From: Govania unica
Lineage (GTDB): Bacteria > Pseudomonadota > Alphaproteobacteria > Sphingomonadales > Govanellaceae
Assembly: GCF_027920805.1 (NCBI RefSeq)
Contig: NZ_JANWOI010000003.1
Coordinates: forward strand, 434,001-498,000
Direction: 5' to 3'
DNA: 64,000 nt
Shown here: piece by piece, positions 38,740 to 46,460 of the stretch
Position numbering within the stretch: position 1 is the first letter of the stretch
Layout: every line of letters begins with the position of its first letter
Notes under the pieces: model-generated
What the model saw: the letters and a program-made list of their open reading frames with translations, nothing else
Database searches by the model: none
What the model was told of the DNA's origin: nothing
Position numbers and translations under genes: made by a program

Positions 38740-38873
38740 AAAGTCGGGGGCAAAGGTTACTAAACTGTTTCCTTTTGTAATAATTCTTCTTTGACATCAA
38801 GATTGTCGATAGGAAATTTGCAAAGGCTTTGGCTGCTGTTAGCCTGTGACACAGATACCACTCAGGAGCTTTG

Positions 38874-41540
38874 ATGATGGACAGGATCGACGCGGACCCG
38901 GCAGCAGCCCCCATGGCCATAGACCGCGCAGCTTATCGCCCGCCTGCCTTTGCCATCGAGCATCTCGATTTGAATTTTTATCTCGATTCGTCGCGAACCC
39001 GGGTCCGGTCGGTCCTCAAGGTCACCCGGCGCGAGGCGGGTGCGCCGCTCCTGCTCAACGGCCATGGTCTTGAGCTTGAGAGCATCCGCATCGATGGGGC
39101 GCCGCTCGCACCCGCGCGTTATAAGGTGACGGCGGACAGTCTGATCATAATGGACGTGCCCGATCACTTCACGCTTGAGATCGGGACCCTGATCAACCCG
39201 GAGGCCAATACAGCGCTTGAGGGACTGTACCAGTCGCGCGGGCTGTTCTGCACGCAATGCGAGGCGGAGGGATTCCGCCGCATCACCTATTTCCCCGATC
39301 GTCCCGACGTCATGACCACCTATCGCGTGCGTCTGGAGGCGGACCGTGAAGCCTGTCCGGTTCTGCTTTCGAACGGCAACCTGATTGATGAGGGCGATCT
39401 GCCCGGTGGCCGCCATTTTGCCCTGTGGGAAGATCCGTTCCCGAAGCCAAGCTATCTGTTCGCGCTGGTGGCCGGGCATCTTGGCCATATCGAGGATTTC
39501 TTCACCACCGCCTCGGGCCGTCGCGTCACTTTGCGGATTTATGCCGCGCCGCGCGATCTTGATAAATGCGACCATGCGATGGTTTCGCTCAAATCCTCCA
39601 TGCGCTGGGATGAGGAGCTTTATGGCCGCGAATATGACCTCGATATTTTCAATATCGTGGCCATTTCCGACTTCAATATGGGGGCGATGGAGAACAAAAG
39701 CCTCAATCTCTTCAACACAAAATGCGTGCTGGCCAAGGCGGAAACCGCGACCGACGCCGATTTCGCGGCGGTCGAGAGCATCATCGCCCATGAATATTTC
39801 CACAATTGGACCGGCAATCGGGTCACCTGCCGCGACTGGTTCCAGCTCAGCCTGAAGGAAGGCCTGACCGTATTCCGCGATCAGGAATTCTCGGCCGACA
39901 TGGGCTCGCGCGCGGTCAAGCGCATTGAAGATGTGCGTCTGCTCAGAAGCCATCAGTTCCCCGAGGATAGCGGCCCGCTGGCCCATCCCGTGCGTCCGGA
40001 CAGTTATATCGAGATCAATAATTTCTACACCGCGACCGTTTATGAAAAAGGCGCGGAAATCATCCGCATGATCCACAGCCTGCTTGGACCTGAGGGCTTC
40101 CGCAAAGGCATGGATCTGTATTTCGAACGCCATGATGGTCAGGCCGTCACCTGCGATGATTTTGTCGCTGCTATGGAGGATGCGACCGGCGTCGATCTCA
40201 CCCAGTTCCGTCTGTGGTATTCGCAGGCCGGAACGCCCATGGTCGAAGTGGCGACGGACTATGATGCAGCGCGTCAGCTCTATCATCTGACGCTCCGTCA
40301 AGCGACTCCGGCAACGCCCGGTCAGCCGGGTAAAAAGCCACTTCACATGCCGATTGCCGTCGGGCTTCTTGGGGCGGATGGTCAGCCGCTTGACGTGACT
40401 ATCGCGGGCAACGAAGGCATGCATGCGGATGCGCAGGGCACGGTCATGCTCAATCTGCGCGATGCCAGGGAAACCTTCACCTTCAGCAATGTGCGTGAAC
40501 GGCCGGTGCCGTCGATCCTGCGCGGCTTTTCCGCCCCGGTGCGTGTGCTGGCCGAACTGTCGCGGGACGAGCTGCGCTTTTTGATGGCCCATGACAACGA
40601 CGCCTTCAATCGCTGGGAGGCTGGGCAACGCCTGGCCACTTTGGTTTTGCTCGATCTTGTGGCCGCGGTTCAGGCCGGGCGGACGCTCGCGCTGGAGACT
40701 GCGGATATCGAAGCCTATCGCCGTGTCCTGTCCGACCATACCGCCGACAAGGCGCTGATCGCCGAAACCCTGACGCTGCCGTCTGAAGGTGATATTGCCG
40801 CTGAGATGCGGGTGATCGACACCGACGCCATTCACACCGCGCGGAGCTTCATGCGGGCGACGCTCGGTCGTGTGCTCGGCCCCGAATTCCACGAGCTTTA
40901 TAAGGCCAACCAGACTTCGGACAGCTATCGGTTCACGGCCGGGGATGTGGCGGCGCGTCAGTTGAAAAACATGGCGCTCGGCTATCTGATGGCGGTGGGG
41001 AGCCTGGACGCGACCACGCTTGCCCTCCGGCAATTCGCCGTGGCGGACAATATGACCGATGAGGCAGCGGCCCTGCGCGTGCTGGTGCAGTCCGACCGGG
41101 TTGAACGCCACGCCGCACTCGCCGCCTTTTATGCCAAATGGCGCGACGAGGATCTGGTGATCGACAAATGGTTTTCCCTGCAGGCAACCGCGCCGCAGGA
41201 AGATACCATCGATCATGTGACGGCGCTGACCGCCCATGCGGACTTCACCCTGCGCAATCCAAACCGTGTGCGCTCCTTGATTGGTGCCTTCACCCAGATG
41301 AACCCGGTGCGTTTCCATGACTCTTCCGGCCGCGGATATCGTTTTTTGCGCGAACAGGTGTCCGCCCTCAACAGCATCAATCCACAAATCGCCGCCCGTT
41401 TGTTGCAGCCCCTCGGGCGCTGGCAAAAACATGATGCGAACCGTCAGGCCTTGATGAAAGCGGAACTTGAAGCTTTGTTGAAAGGCGATTTGTCCCGCGA
41501 TGTCTATGAAGTGGCTGTAAAAAGTCTGGGGCGTGGATAG
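38874..41540 (+). CDS. pepN: Aminopeptidase N
   Basis: An 888-residue M1-family zinc aminopeptidase of the E. coli PepN type. The substrate motif GAMENKSLNLF starts near residue 270, and the zinc site is IIAHEYFHNWTG (H306, E307, H310) with the distal glutamate in LKEGLTVFRDQEFS. The DUF3458-type Ig-like and C-terminal helical domains complete the length. It removes N-terminal residues from peptides in the cytosol. AGGAG lies six bases before the ATG at 38874. Confidence 0.96.
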   Translation: MMDRIDADPAAAPMAIDRAAYRPPAFAIEHLDLNFYLDSSRTRVRSVLKVTRREAGAPLLLNGHGLELESIRIDGAPLAPARYKVTADSLIIMDVPDHFTLEIGTLINPEANTALEGLYQSRGLFCTQCEAEGFRRITYFPDRPDVMTTYRVRLEADREACPVLLSNGNLIDEGDLPGGRHFALWEDPFPKPSYLFALVAGHLGHIEDFFTTASGRRVTLRIYAAPRDLDKCDHAMVSLKSSMRWDEELYGREYDLDIFNIVAISDFNMGAMENKSLNLFNTKCVLAKAETATDADFAAVESIIAHEYFHNWTGNRVTCRDWFQLSLKEGLTVFRDQEFSADMGSRAVKRIEDVRLLRSHQFPEDSGPLAHPVRPDSYIEINNFYTATVYEKGAEIIRMIHSLLGPEGFRKGMDLYFERHDGQAVTCDDFVAAMEDATGVDLTQFRLWYSQAGTPMVEVATDYDAARQLYHLTLRQATPATPGQPGKKPLHMPIAVGLLGADGQPLDVTIAGNEGMHADAQGTVMLNLRDARETFTFSNVRERPVPSILRGFSAPVRVLAELSRDELRFLMAHDNDAFNRWEAGQRLATLVLLDLVAAVQAGRTLALETADIEAYRRVLSDHTADKALIAETLTLPSEGDIAAEMRVIDTDAIHTARSFMRATLGRVLGPEFHELYKANQTSDSYRFTAGDVAARQLKNMALGYLMAVGSLDATTLALRQFAVADNMTDEAAALRVLVQSDRVERHAALAAFYAKWRDEDLVIDKWFSLQATAPQEDTIDHVTALTAHADFTLRNPNRVRSLIGAFTQMNPVRFHDSSGRGYRFLREQVSALNSINPQIAARLLQPLGRWQKHDANRQALMKAELEALLKGDLSRDVYEVAVKSLGRG

Positions 41541-41591
41541 AGTTTATGTGAGTGGCCTTTTGTTAAAATGAACATTGGGAGACGATAAGCG

Positions 41592-42773
41592 ATGATGAAG
41601 CAATGGACGCGGCGTGAGACACTTGGGACGTTTCTGGCCGGTGGGGCGCTGATTGCGACGGGGGGATCTTTCGCTTGGGCGGGGGAGGATCTGGCGACTG
41701 AGGAGCAGCTTGCGTACTCCATGGGGCTTGGGGTGTCGCCGGAAAATCTGCGCCGGGCCAATGCTCTTCTCGCGCGGGTGCCGGGGACGGACTTACATTG
41801 TCATCCGGCCCATTTCTTCATGAACGGAATCGTGAACAGGGATCGCGCCCTGACGCCTGCCATGGCGCAACCGGGTGATATGAAAAAATCCGTAGATGAC
41901 ATGCTGGCGGGTCGTCTTGGTGTGGCGTTCTTTTCGGTGGTCGGCGATATGGTGACGCTCGGCATGAAGCCGAACGGCAGTCCCGGCGCGGTGCGGAGCT
42001 TCGCGAAGGGCGATGCCTGGGCCGATTATCAACGTCAGCTCGGGGCATTCCGTGCGGCGCTTGACGGGTCGCCGCAACTGGCCCTGATCCTCAAGCCGGA
42101 AGATGTCCCCGCGGCGCAGAAAGCGGGCAAGATCGGGGCTTTGCTCACGGCCGAAGGCGGCGATTTCCTCGAAGGCGATCTGTCCCGGGTCGAGAGTGTT
42201 TATAAGGATGGCCTGCGCAGTCTTCAGCTGGTGCATTATCGGGTCAATGAACTTGGCGATATCCAGACCGAGGCGCCGGTTCACAACGGCCTTACCCCGT
42301 TCGGGAAGGCTGTGGTTCAGGACATGAACCGCCTTGGGATCATGGTCGATGTGGCGCATGCGAGTTATGAAACCGCCAAGGCTGCCTGCGCCGTCTCGAC
42401 CAAGCCGGTTATTCTGTCGCACAGTCATCTCGGCAAGCCGGAAGGGGGACTGACGCAACGGCTGCTGACCAATGATCACGCCCGGGCGATTGCCGAAACC
42501 GGTGGCATCATCGGCTGCTGGCCGGCCGGTGTGGTGCAGAAAACCTTTGCCGATTTCGTCACCGAGACCTTGCGTCTCGTGGAGGTGGTCGGTGTCGAGC
42601 ATGTGGCGCTTGGGACCGATATGGATGGCAATTACAAACCGGTCTTCGACAATTACCGGCAGCTGCCCTTGCTGCCCGCCATGCTGCTTGAAAGCGGCCT
42701 GTCGGAGATGGAGGTGGAAAAGATCATGGGCCGCAATTTCGAGCGTGTCTTTGCCGAGGTGACCAAAGTCTAA
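41592..42773 (+). CDS. Tat-exported membrane dipeptidase (peptidase M19)
   Basis: A 393-residue renal-dipeptidase-family enzyme. The N-terminus has a twin-arginine signal (TRRETLGTFLAGGALIATGG) with cleavage near AWA, so it is probably folded before export to the periplasm. Zinc-binding marks are GTDLHCHPAHFF, LTAEGGDFLEGDL (bridging acid), VDVAHASYETAKAA and ILSHSHLG. It should hydrolyse dipeptides with broad specificity. GGGAG lies upstream of the ATG. Its stop codon overlaps, in opposite direction, the stop codon of the NfrA-like gene by three to four bases. Confidence 0.9.
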   Translation: MMKQWTRRETLGTFLAGGALIATGGSFAWAGEDLATEEQLAYSMGLGVSPENLRRANALLARVPGTDLHCHPAHFFMNGIVNRDRALTPAMAQPGDMKKSVDDMLAGRLGVAFFSVVGDMVTLGMKPNGSPGAVRSFAKGDAWADYQRQLGAFRAALDGSPQLALILKPEDVPAAQKAGKIGALLTAEGGDFLEGDLSRVESVYKDGLRSLQLVHYRVNELGDIQTEAPVHNGLTPFGKAVVQDMNRLGIMVDVAHASYETAKAACAVSTKPVILSHSHLGKPEGGLTQRLLTNDHARAIAETGGIIGCWPAGVVQKTFADFVTETLRLVEVVGVEHVALGTDMDGNYKPVFDNYRQLPLLPAMLLESGLSEMEVEKIMGRNFERVFAEVTKV

Positions 42774-43771
42774 TACTGCAAAACAAATGTCAGCACGAAG
42801 CCGGAAGCATCTATGCTGCTTCCGGCGAGCTTCTGGCGATATTGGGCGAGAAGCTCTATGTTCAGATCGTTGCCATGATATTTGACGCTGACGCCCGGGC
42901 CGGTTTCGACAATGCTGATGGTGCGGTAATGGTCCTTTTGCAGCACCGCGGCGAGCATGGCATGGGGCGTTATGCTGGTCTGGCTGCCAAGGCGAAAACT
43001 CTCCCCGAACCGCGATTCCGAGGCGAGGAATAAATCCGGGTGTACCGGGTCGATGACGGCGGCATCGGCATAAAAGGTCACATAGCGCCAGTGTTGGCGT
43101 TGGCCGTCCAGGGCATAGCCGCGATCCCAGGAATAGCTCGCCCGCAGCATCCAGTCATTGCGGGCGTCAGAGCCGACGCGGATCAGGCGTTCGGCGCTCA
43201 GCATCAGATTGGTGGCGCGGAACGGTTTCATACGCAGACCGGCGCTCATTTGCGAGCTTGCGGAATCCATGCGGAAACTGTTGCCGTGATAGCCCCAGAA
43301 AACGCGGGCAAATGCCTGCAGCAATCGTCCGTCGCGATAGCCTATGTTCGGTGGCGTCCATACCGCCTCAAGGCCCGATTGCGATTGGGTGAGAGAGGGC
43401 CCGGCAACAGCCAGAAAGTTTTTGCTGAAGGCGGCGTCGCGATAGACAGAATAAAAAGCCAGATCAAAACTGTTTTCAAGCGTCTTGATCTCACGGGCAT
43501 AGGCATTGTCGATGCCCGTCTCCCCAAGCTCCATGGCAGTTTGAAAGGAGCGGATGGCCTCCTTGTTGCGGCCAAGCGTTTTGAGCGCATAGGCCCGTTG
43601 TGCGGCCACAGTCCCGAGATCGGGCTTGAGCGCGAGGGCCGCGTCAAAGGCTGCAACAGAGGCGCTGTAATCGCCTGCGGCATAGGCTTTGAACCCGGCC
43701 TCGGCATGGTCATAGGCTGTGGGACCGGCAAGCCCCGAGAGCCCGGCAAAAACCAGAAGAGCTGCAATCAT
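42770..43771 (-). CDS. NfrA-like outer-membrane export protein (short, TPR + C-terminal beta domain)
   Basis: A 333-residue protein. The first 15 residues (MIAALLVFAGLSGLA) are hydrophobic without the usual positive charges, so it is an atypical signal peptide. Two TPR units cover about 17–90 (GDYSASVAAFDAALALKPD; LGRNKEAIRSFQTAM). The rest (about 95–333) is beta-rich with many aromatic residues and ends in FVLTFVLQY, the terminal aromatic expected of outer-membrane barrels. This matches the C-terminal domain of bacteriophage N4 adsorption protein NfrA, but E. coli NfrA is about 990 residues. The start overlaps the nfrB stop (ATGA). It probably exports the polymer made by NfrB (inference). 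Confidence 0.75.
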   Translation of the reverse strand: MIAALLVFAGLSGLAGPTAYDHAEAGFKAYAAGDYSASVAAFDAALALKPDLGTVAAQRAYALKTLGRNKEAIRSFQTAMELGETGIDNAYAREIKTLENSFDLAFYSVYRDAAFSKNFLAVAGPSLTQSQSGLEAVWTPPNIGYRDGRLLQAFARVFWGYHGNSFRMDSASSQMSAGLRMKPFRATNLMLSAERLIRVGSDARNDWMLRASYSWDRGYALDGQRQHWRYVTFYADAAVIDPVHPDLFLASESRFGESFRLGSQTSITPHAMLAAVLQKDHYRTISIVETGPGVSVKYHGNDLNIELLAQYRQKLAGSSIDASGFVLTFVLQY

Positions 43772-45117
43772 AATCGTGCCGCATCCGGAAAGCTGTGACG
43801 GGTTTTATCCCAACCGAGCGGTATGCCCGTTCTCAGGTGGCTGAGAAACAAGCGTATGGCGCGGCTGGCGGCGAGGAAGTTGATGACATTGCCCCAGACC
43901 TGTCGCGGGATCGAGATGAGTCCCTGACGCCAGCCATAAAGCCGCGTCACGCAGATCGCGCGTTGCAATGATCGATTGAACAGCAGCAAGCTGTTGATGC
44001 CGAGGAGAATGGCGAGAAATTGGCTTTGGCCCATGTCATCCGGGCCGAGGGGCGTGAATTTCACGAGCAGCCAAAGCGCTGCCAGCACATAACAGATAAC
44101 CCCAAAGAAAGCGGTCAGAACGCCCTTGCGATCGCGATAGAGCGCATATTTGAGTCCAAGCGAACCGCGCCATCCGGTGGTGACGAAGCTTTGGAACACG
44201 ATGCCGATCAGCCAGCGCGCTTTTTGTCGGCAGGCGGCGGTGATTTCATCGGGAAAATATTCCTGTGTGGCCACCAGTTCGCCACCGACACGGAAGCGCA
44301 CGAAGATTTGTTTCAGACCGAGATAGTTGAGCGTGAGGGCAAAATCATAATCTTCGGTCAGGCTGCTGCTGTTGAACGGCTGGCCTCCGCGTGTGCTTGC
44401 CACAAGGGACATGGCGCGACGGCTGAAGCCGCAGCCGACCCCGGCCGATGGGACGCTACCGGTCAACCATTCCCGGATGAACATATCCTTGCCATGGGAT
44501 TCGGCGAATTCATCCAGATAATGGCCGCTTGTGAAGTCATGCAAGGCACGGGCGAGAGGCACTACCGGAAGTTGCACCATATCCTTACGCGGGATGAGGT
44601 AATTCATCAGCCGCAGTTCAAGCGGATGAACCACATCCTCGGCATCATGGAGCAGGAAAATCTCGAATCGTTCGCCGCTTTCCTGTTCATGGGCGCAAAT
44701 GCTGGCATAGATCGCGTTCAGGCAATCGGCCTTGCTGGTCGGTCCGGCATGTGGGACGGCGCACAGCGTCACACGCGGATCGCGGGCAGCGGCGATTTCC
44801 GCCACGGTCCGGGTAAGCGGGTCGTTTGGGTAGAGACCAATAAACAGACGGTACTGTTGATAGTCATAGCGTGACAGCGTCGCGGCGATCATGCGGTCGA
44901 TGACCTCGCTTTCCGCCCAGGCGGGGATCATGACGGCGATCGGCTGTTCGGCCACGGCGCGGAGATCCGACGGATCAAGGCGACGATGACGGCGATAAAC
45001 TACAAAGGCCCGGTAAAAACGCCGCCCATAGGCGAACAGATCAACGATCAGATCATCGATTCCGAACAGCAACAAAAGAATGGCAACCGCAACGGTTACA
45101 TCATGCAAGAACCACAT
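43768..45117 (-). CDS. nfrB: NfrB-like inner-membrane glycosyltransferase without the C-terminal regulatory domain
   Basis: A 449-residue GT2-type processive glycosyltransferase. A membrane segment (about 7–26) precedes the catalytic domain (about 58–310): PIAVMIPAWAES, PHAGPTSKADCLNAIY, the DAED metal site (158–161), TEDYDFAL with the base-like TED (254–256) and the QKARW acceptor motif (298–302). Further membrane segments lie near 335–353 and 367–385. The protein ends shortly after GWDKTRHSFP (435–444). In E. coli NfrB this junction is followed by a c-di-GMP-binding MshEN-type domain, absent here. GGGG lies just upstream of the ATG at 45117, five bases after the wecB stop; a longer upstream frame is rejected because it would overlap wecB. 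Confidence 0.85.
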   Translation of the reverse strand: MWFLHDVTVAVAILLLLFGIDDLIVDLFAYGRRFYRAFVVYRRHRRLDPSDLRAVAEQPIAVMIPAWAESEVIDRMIAATLSRYDYQQYRLFIGLYPNDPLTRTVAEIAAARDPRVTLCAVPHAGPTSKADCLNAIYASICAHEQESGERFEIFLLHDAEDVVHPLELRLMNYLIPRKDMVQLPVVPLARALHDFTSGHYLDEFAESHGKDMFIREWLTGSVPSAGVGCGFSRRAMSLVASTRGGQPFNSSSLTEDYDFALTLNYLGLKQIFVRFRVGGELVATQEYFPDEITAACRQKARWLIGIVFQSFVTTGWRGSLGLKYALYRDRKGVLTAFFGVICYVLAALWLLVKFTPLGPDDMGQSQFLAILLGINSLLLFNRSLQRAICVTRLYGWRQGLISIPRQVWGNVINFLAASRAIRLFLSHLRTGIPLGWDKTRHSFPDAARL

Positions 45118-45121
45118 AGAC

Positions 45122-46249
45122 TTACCCCGCGAAACAATCAGCGGTGGACAATAACGGCAGGAAACCCTGACGCCAGCGGCTGAGAGCTGCGGCAATACGT
45201 TCGGCGGCGCAGCCGTCGCCATAGGGACTACAGGCCATGGTGCTGTCCCTGCCTTGCTCAAGCAAACGGAGGGCGATGCTGACAATGTTATCCCGATCCG
45301 TACCGGCCATGACGGAACGCTTGCCATCAAGCGCTTCCGGACGGTCGCATTCGGCGCGCAGCAAAACGGTGGGCACGCCGAATGTCGGGGCTTCTTCCTG
45401 CACGCCACCGCTGTCAGTCATGACCAGATCGGATTCCGCCATGCGCGCGAGAAAGTCGGGATAGGGCATGGGCTCGGTGAGGGTGATGCCTTCGACCAGA
45501 GCGAGCCTTGATGTGATGCTCGCTCGGACATCCGGGGCAAGCGGCAGAATGAACAGAATATCAAGTCCCCGCATGGCCCCGCTGATCGTGGTGAGGGCGT
45601 CGCAAATTCTCTCGACGCCGTCGCCCCAACTTTCCCGGCGATGACAGGTCACCAGTATCTTGCGCCGGTTTTTCAGGTTGGTCGTGGGCCGGGATTTAGG
45701 TGCGAATTTCTGCAAGCTGTCGATCACCGTATTGCCGGTGACGACGATTCTGTCCGGGTCGATGCCCTCGGCCAAAAGATTGTCGCGGGCCCGTGCGGTG
45801 GGGGCGAAATGAATGTCGGCGGCGATGGCGATGATGCGGCGGTTGGCCTCTTCAGGATAGGGTGAGCCGGGATTGCCGCTGCGCAGCCCGGCTTCCACAT
45901 GCGCGACCGGAATACGTCTTGTGGAGGCGGCGAGGGCCGCCATGACGGCGGTTTGCGTGTCGCCTTGAACAATCACAAGTCCAGGCTTGAGGCGGGCAAA
46001 ATGCTCGTCCAGAGACTGCAACAGCGCGGCCGATAAGGCCCCGAGGCTTTGCCCCTGACGTTGCAGTCCAAGATTGATGTCTATGGGTAAATTCAGGGCC
46101 GTGGCAGTGACATCGAACGCGTCGCGATGTTGGCCCGTGGCGATGGTGGTGACGCAATAATCCAATGAATTTTTTCGTAGGATACTGACAACAGAACACA
46201 ACTTCACAGCCTCGGGACGTGTCCCGAGCACAACGGCAACAGTAAGCAT
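45122..46249 (-). CDS. wecB: UDP-N-acetylglucosamine 2-epimerase (non-hydrolysing)
   Basis: A 375-residue GT-B fold epimerase that interconverts UDP-GlcNAc and UDP-ManNAc in the cytosol. Marks are VVLGTRPEAVKL at the start, VIVQGDTQTAVMAALAA, PVAHVEAGLRSG, YPEEANRRI, ILVTCHRRESWGDG and LVMTDSGGVQEEAPTFGVP. The length is normal. GGGGG lies just before the ATG. The gene heads an operon with nfrB and the NfrA-like gene, so UDP-ManNAc is probably made for the polymer they build, as proposed for the E. coli N4 receptor glycan. Confidence 0.94.
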   Translation of the reverse strand: MLTVAVVLGTRPEAVKLCSVVSILRKNSLDYCVTTIATGQHRDAFDVTATALNLPIDINLGLQRQGQSLGALSAALLQSLDEHFARLKPGLVIVQGDTQTAVMAALAASTRRIPVAHVEAGLRSGNPGSPYPEEANRRIIAIAADIHFAPTARARDNLLAEGIDPDRIVVTGNTVIDSLQKFAPKSRPTTNLKNRRKILVTCHRRESWGDGVERICDALTTISGAMRGLDILFILPLAPDVRASITSRLALVEGITLTEPMPYPDFLARMAESDLVMTDSGGVQEEAPTFGVPTVLLRAECDRPEALDGKRSVMAGTDRDNIVSIALRLLEQGRDSTMACSPYGDGCAAERIAAALSRWRQGFLPLLSTADCFAG

Positions 46250-46274
46250 AAGTCCCCCTTACGCAAGCCCCGCA

Positions 46275-46300
46275 ACATATACAGCTAGTTTCTTATATGT
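46275..46300. promoter_or_regulatory. Inverted repeat upstream of wecB (candidate operator)
   Basis: ACATATA (46275–46281) and TATATGT (46294–46300) form a perfect dyad with a 12-base spacer, 26 bases upstream of the wecB start on the minus strand. It could bind a dimeric regulator such as the NarL-type protein encoded at 48753. This is inference. Confidence 0.35.
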
Positions 46301-46314
46301 AGGATAGCCTATGT

Positions 46315-46343
46315 TTTTTTTCCTTTAAATAATAGGAAAAAAA
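46315..46343. promoter_or_regulatory. AT-rich inverted repeat in the wecB / histidine-kinase gap
   Basis: TTTTTTTCCT (46315–46324) and AGGAAAAAAA (46334–46343) form a perfect 10-bp dyad with a nine-base loop, in the 211-base divergent gap. It could be a terminator-like hairpin, a regulator site or a bent-DNA element. Confidence 0.35.
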
Positions 46344-46460
46344 GAAAATGGAAAAGAAATAGGAGTAAAGGCTTAAGGCGCTCAGTTCTATGAGGACTTA
46401 GTGATATGCTTCCGGGTGCCCTAACCCCAAAGCATAGATAAGCCAGAGATCAGAACACAG

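Noticed and set aside
38862-41432. An 856-codon open frame on the minus strand
   Set aside because: It is antisense to pepN, which has intact catalytic motifs.
42770-43768. NfrB C-terminal domain lost through a frameshift
   Set aside because: The sequence after the nfrB stop encodes the TPR/beta NfrA-like protein in a clean overlapping frame, with no MshEN-like remnant seen.
43768-45408. A longer NfrB start at 45408 (546 residues)
   Set aside because: The extra 97 residues overlap the wecB coding end in another frame and look like a wecB shadow; ATG 45117 has a good upstream site.
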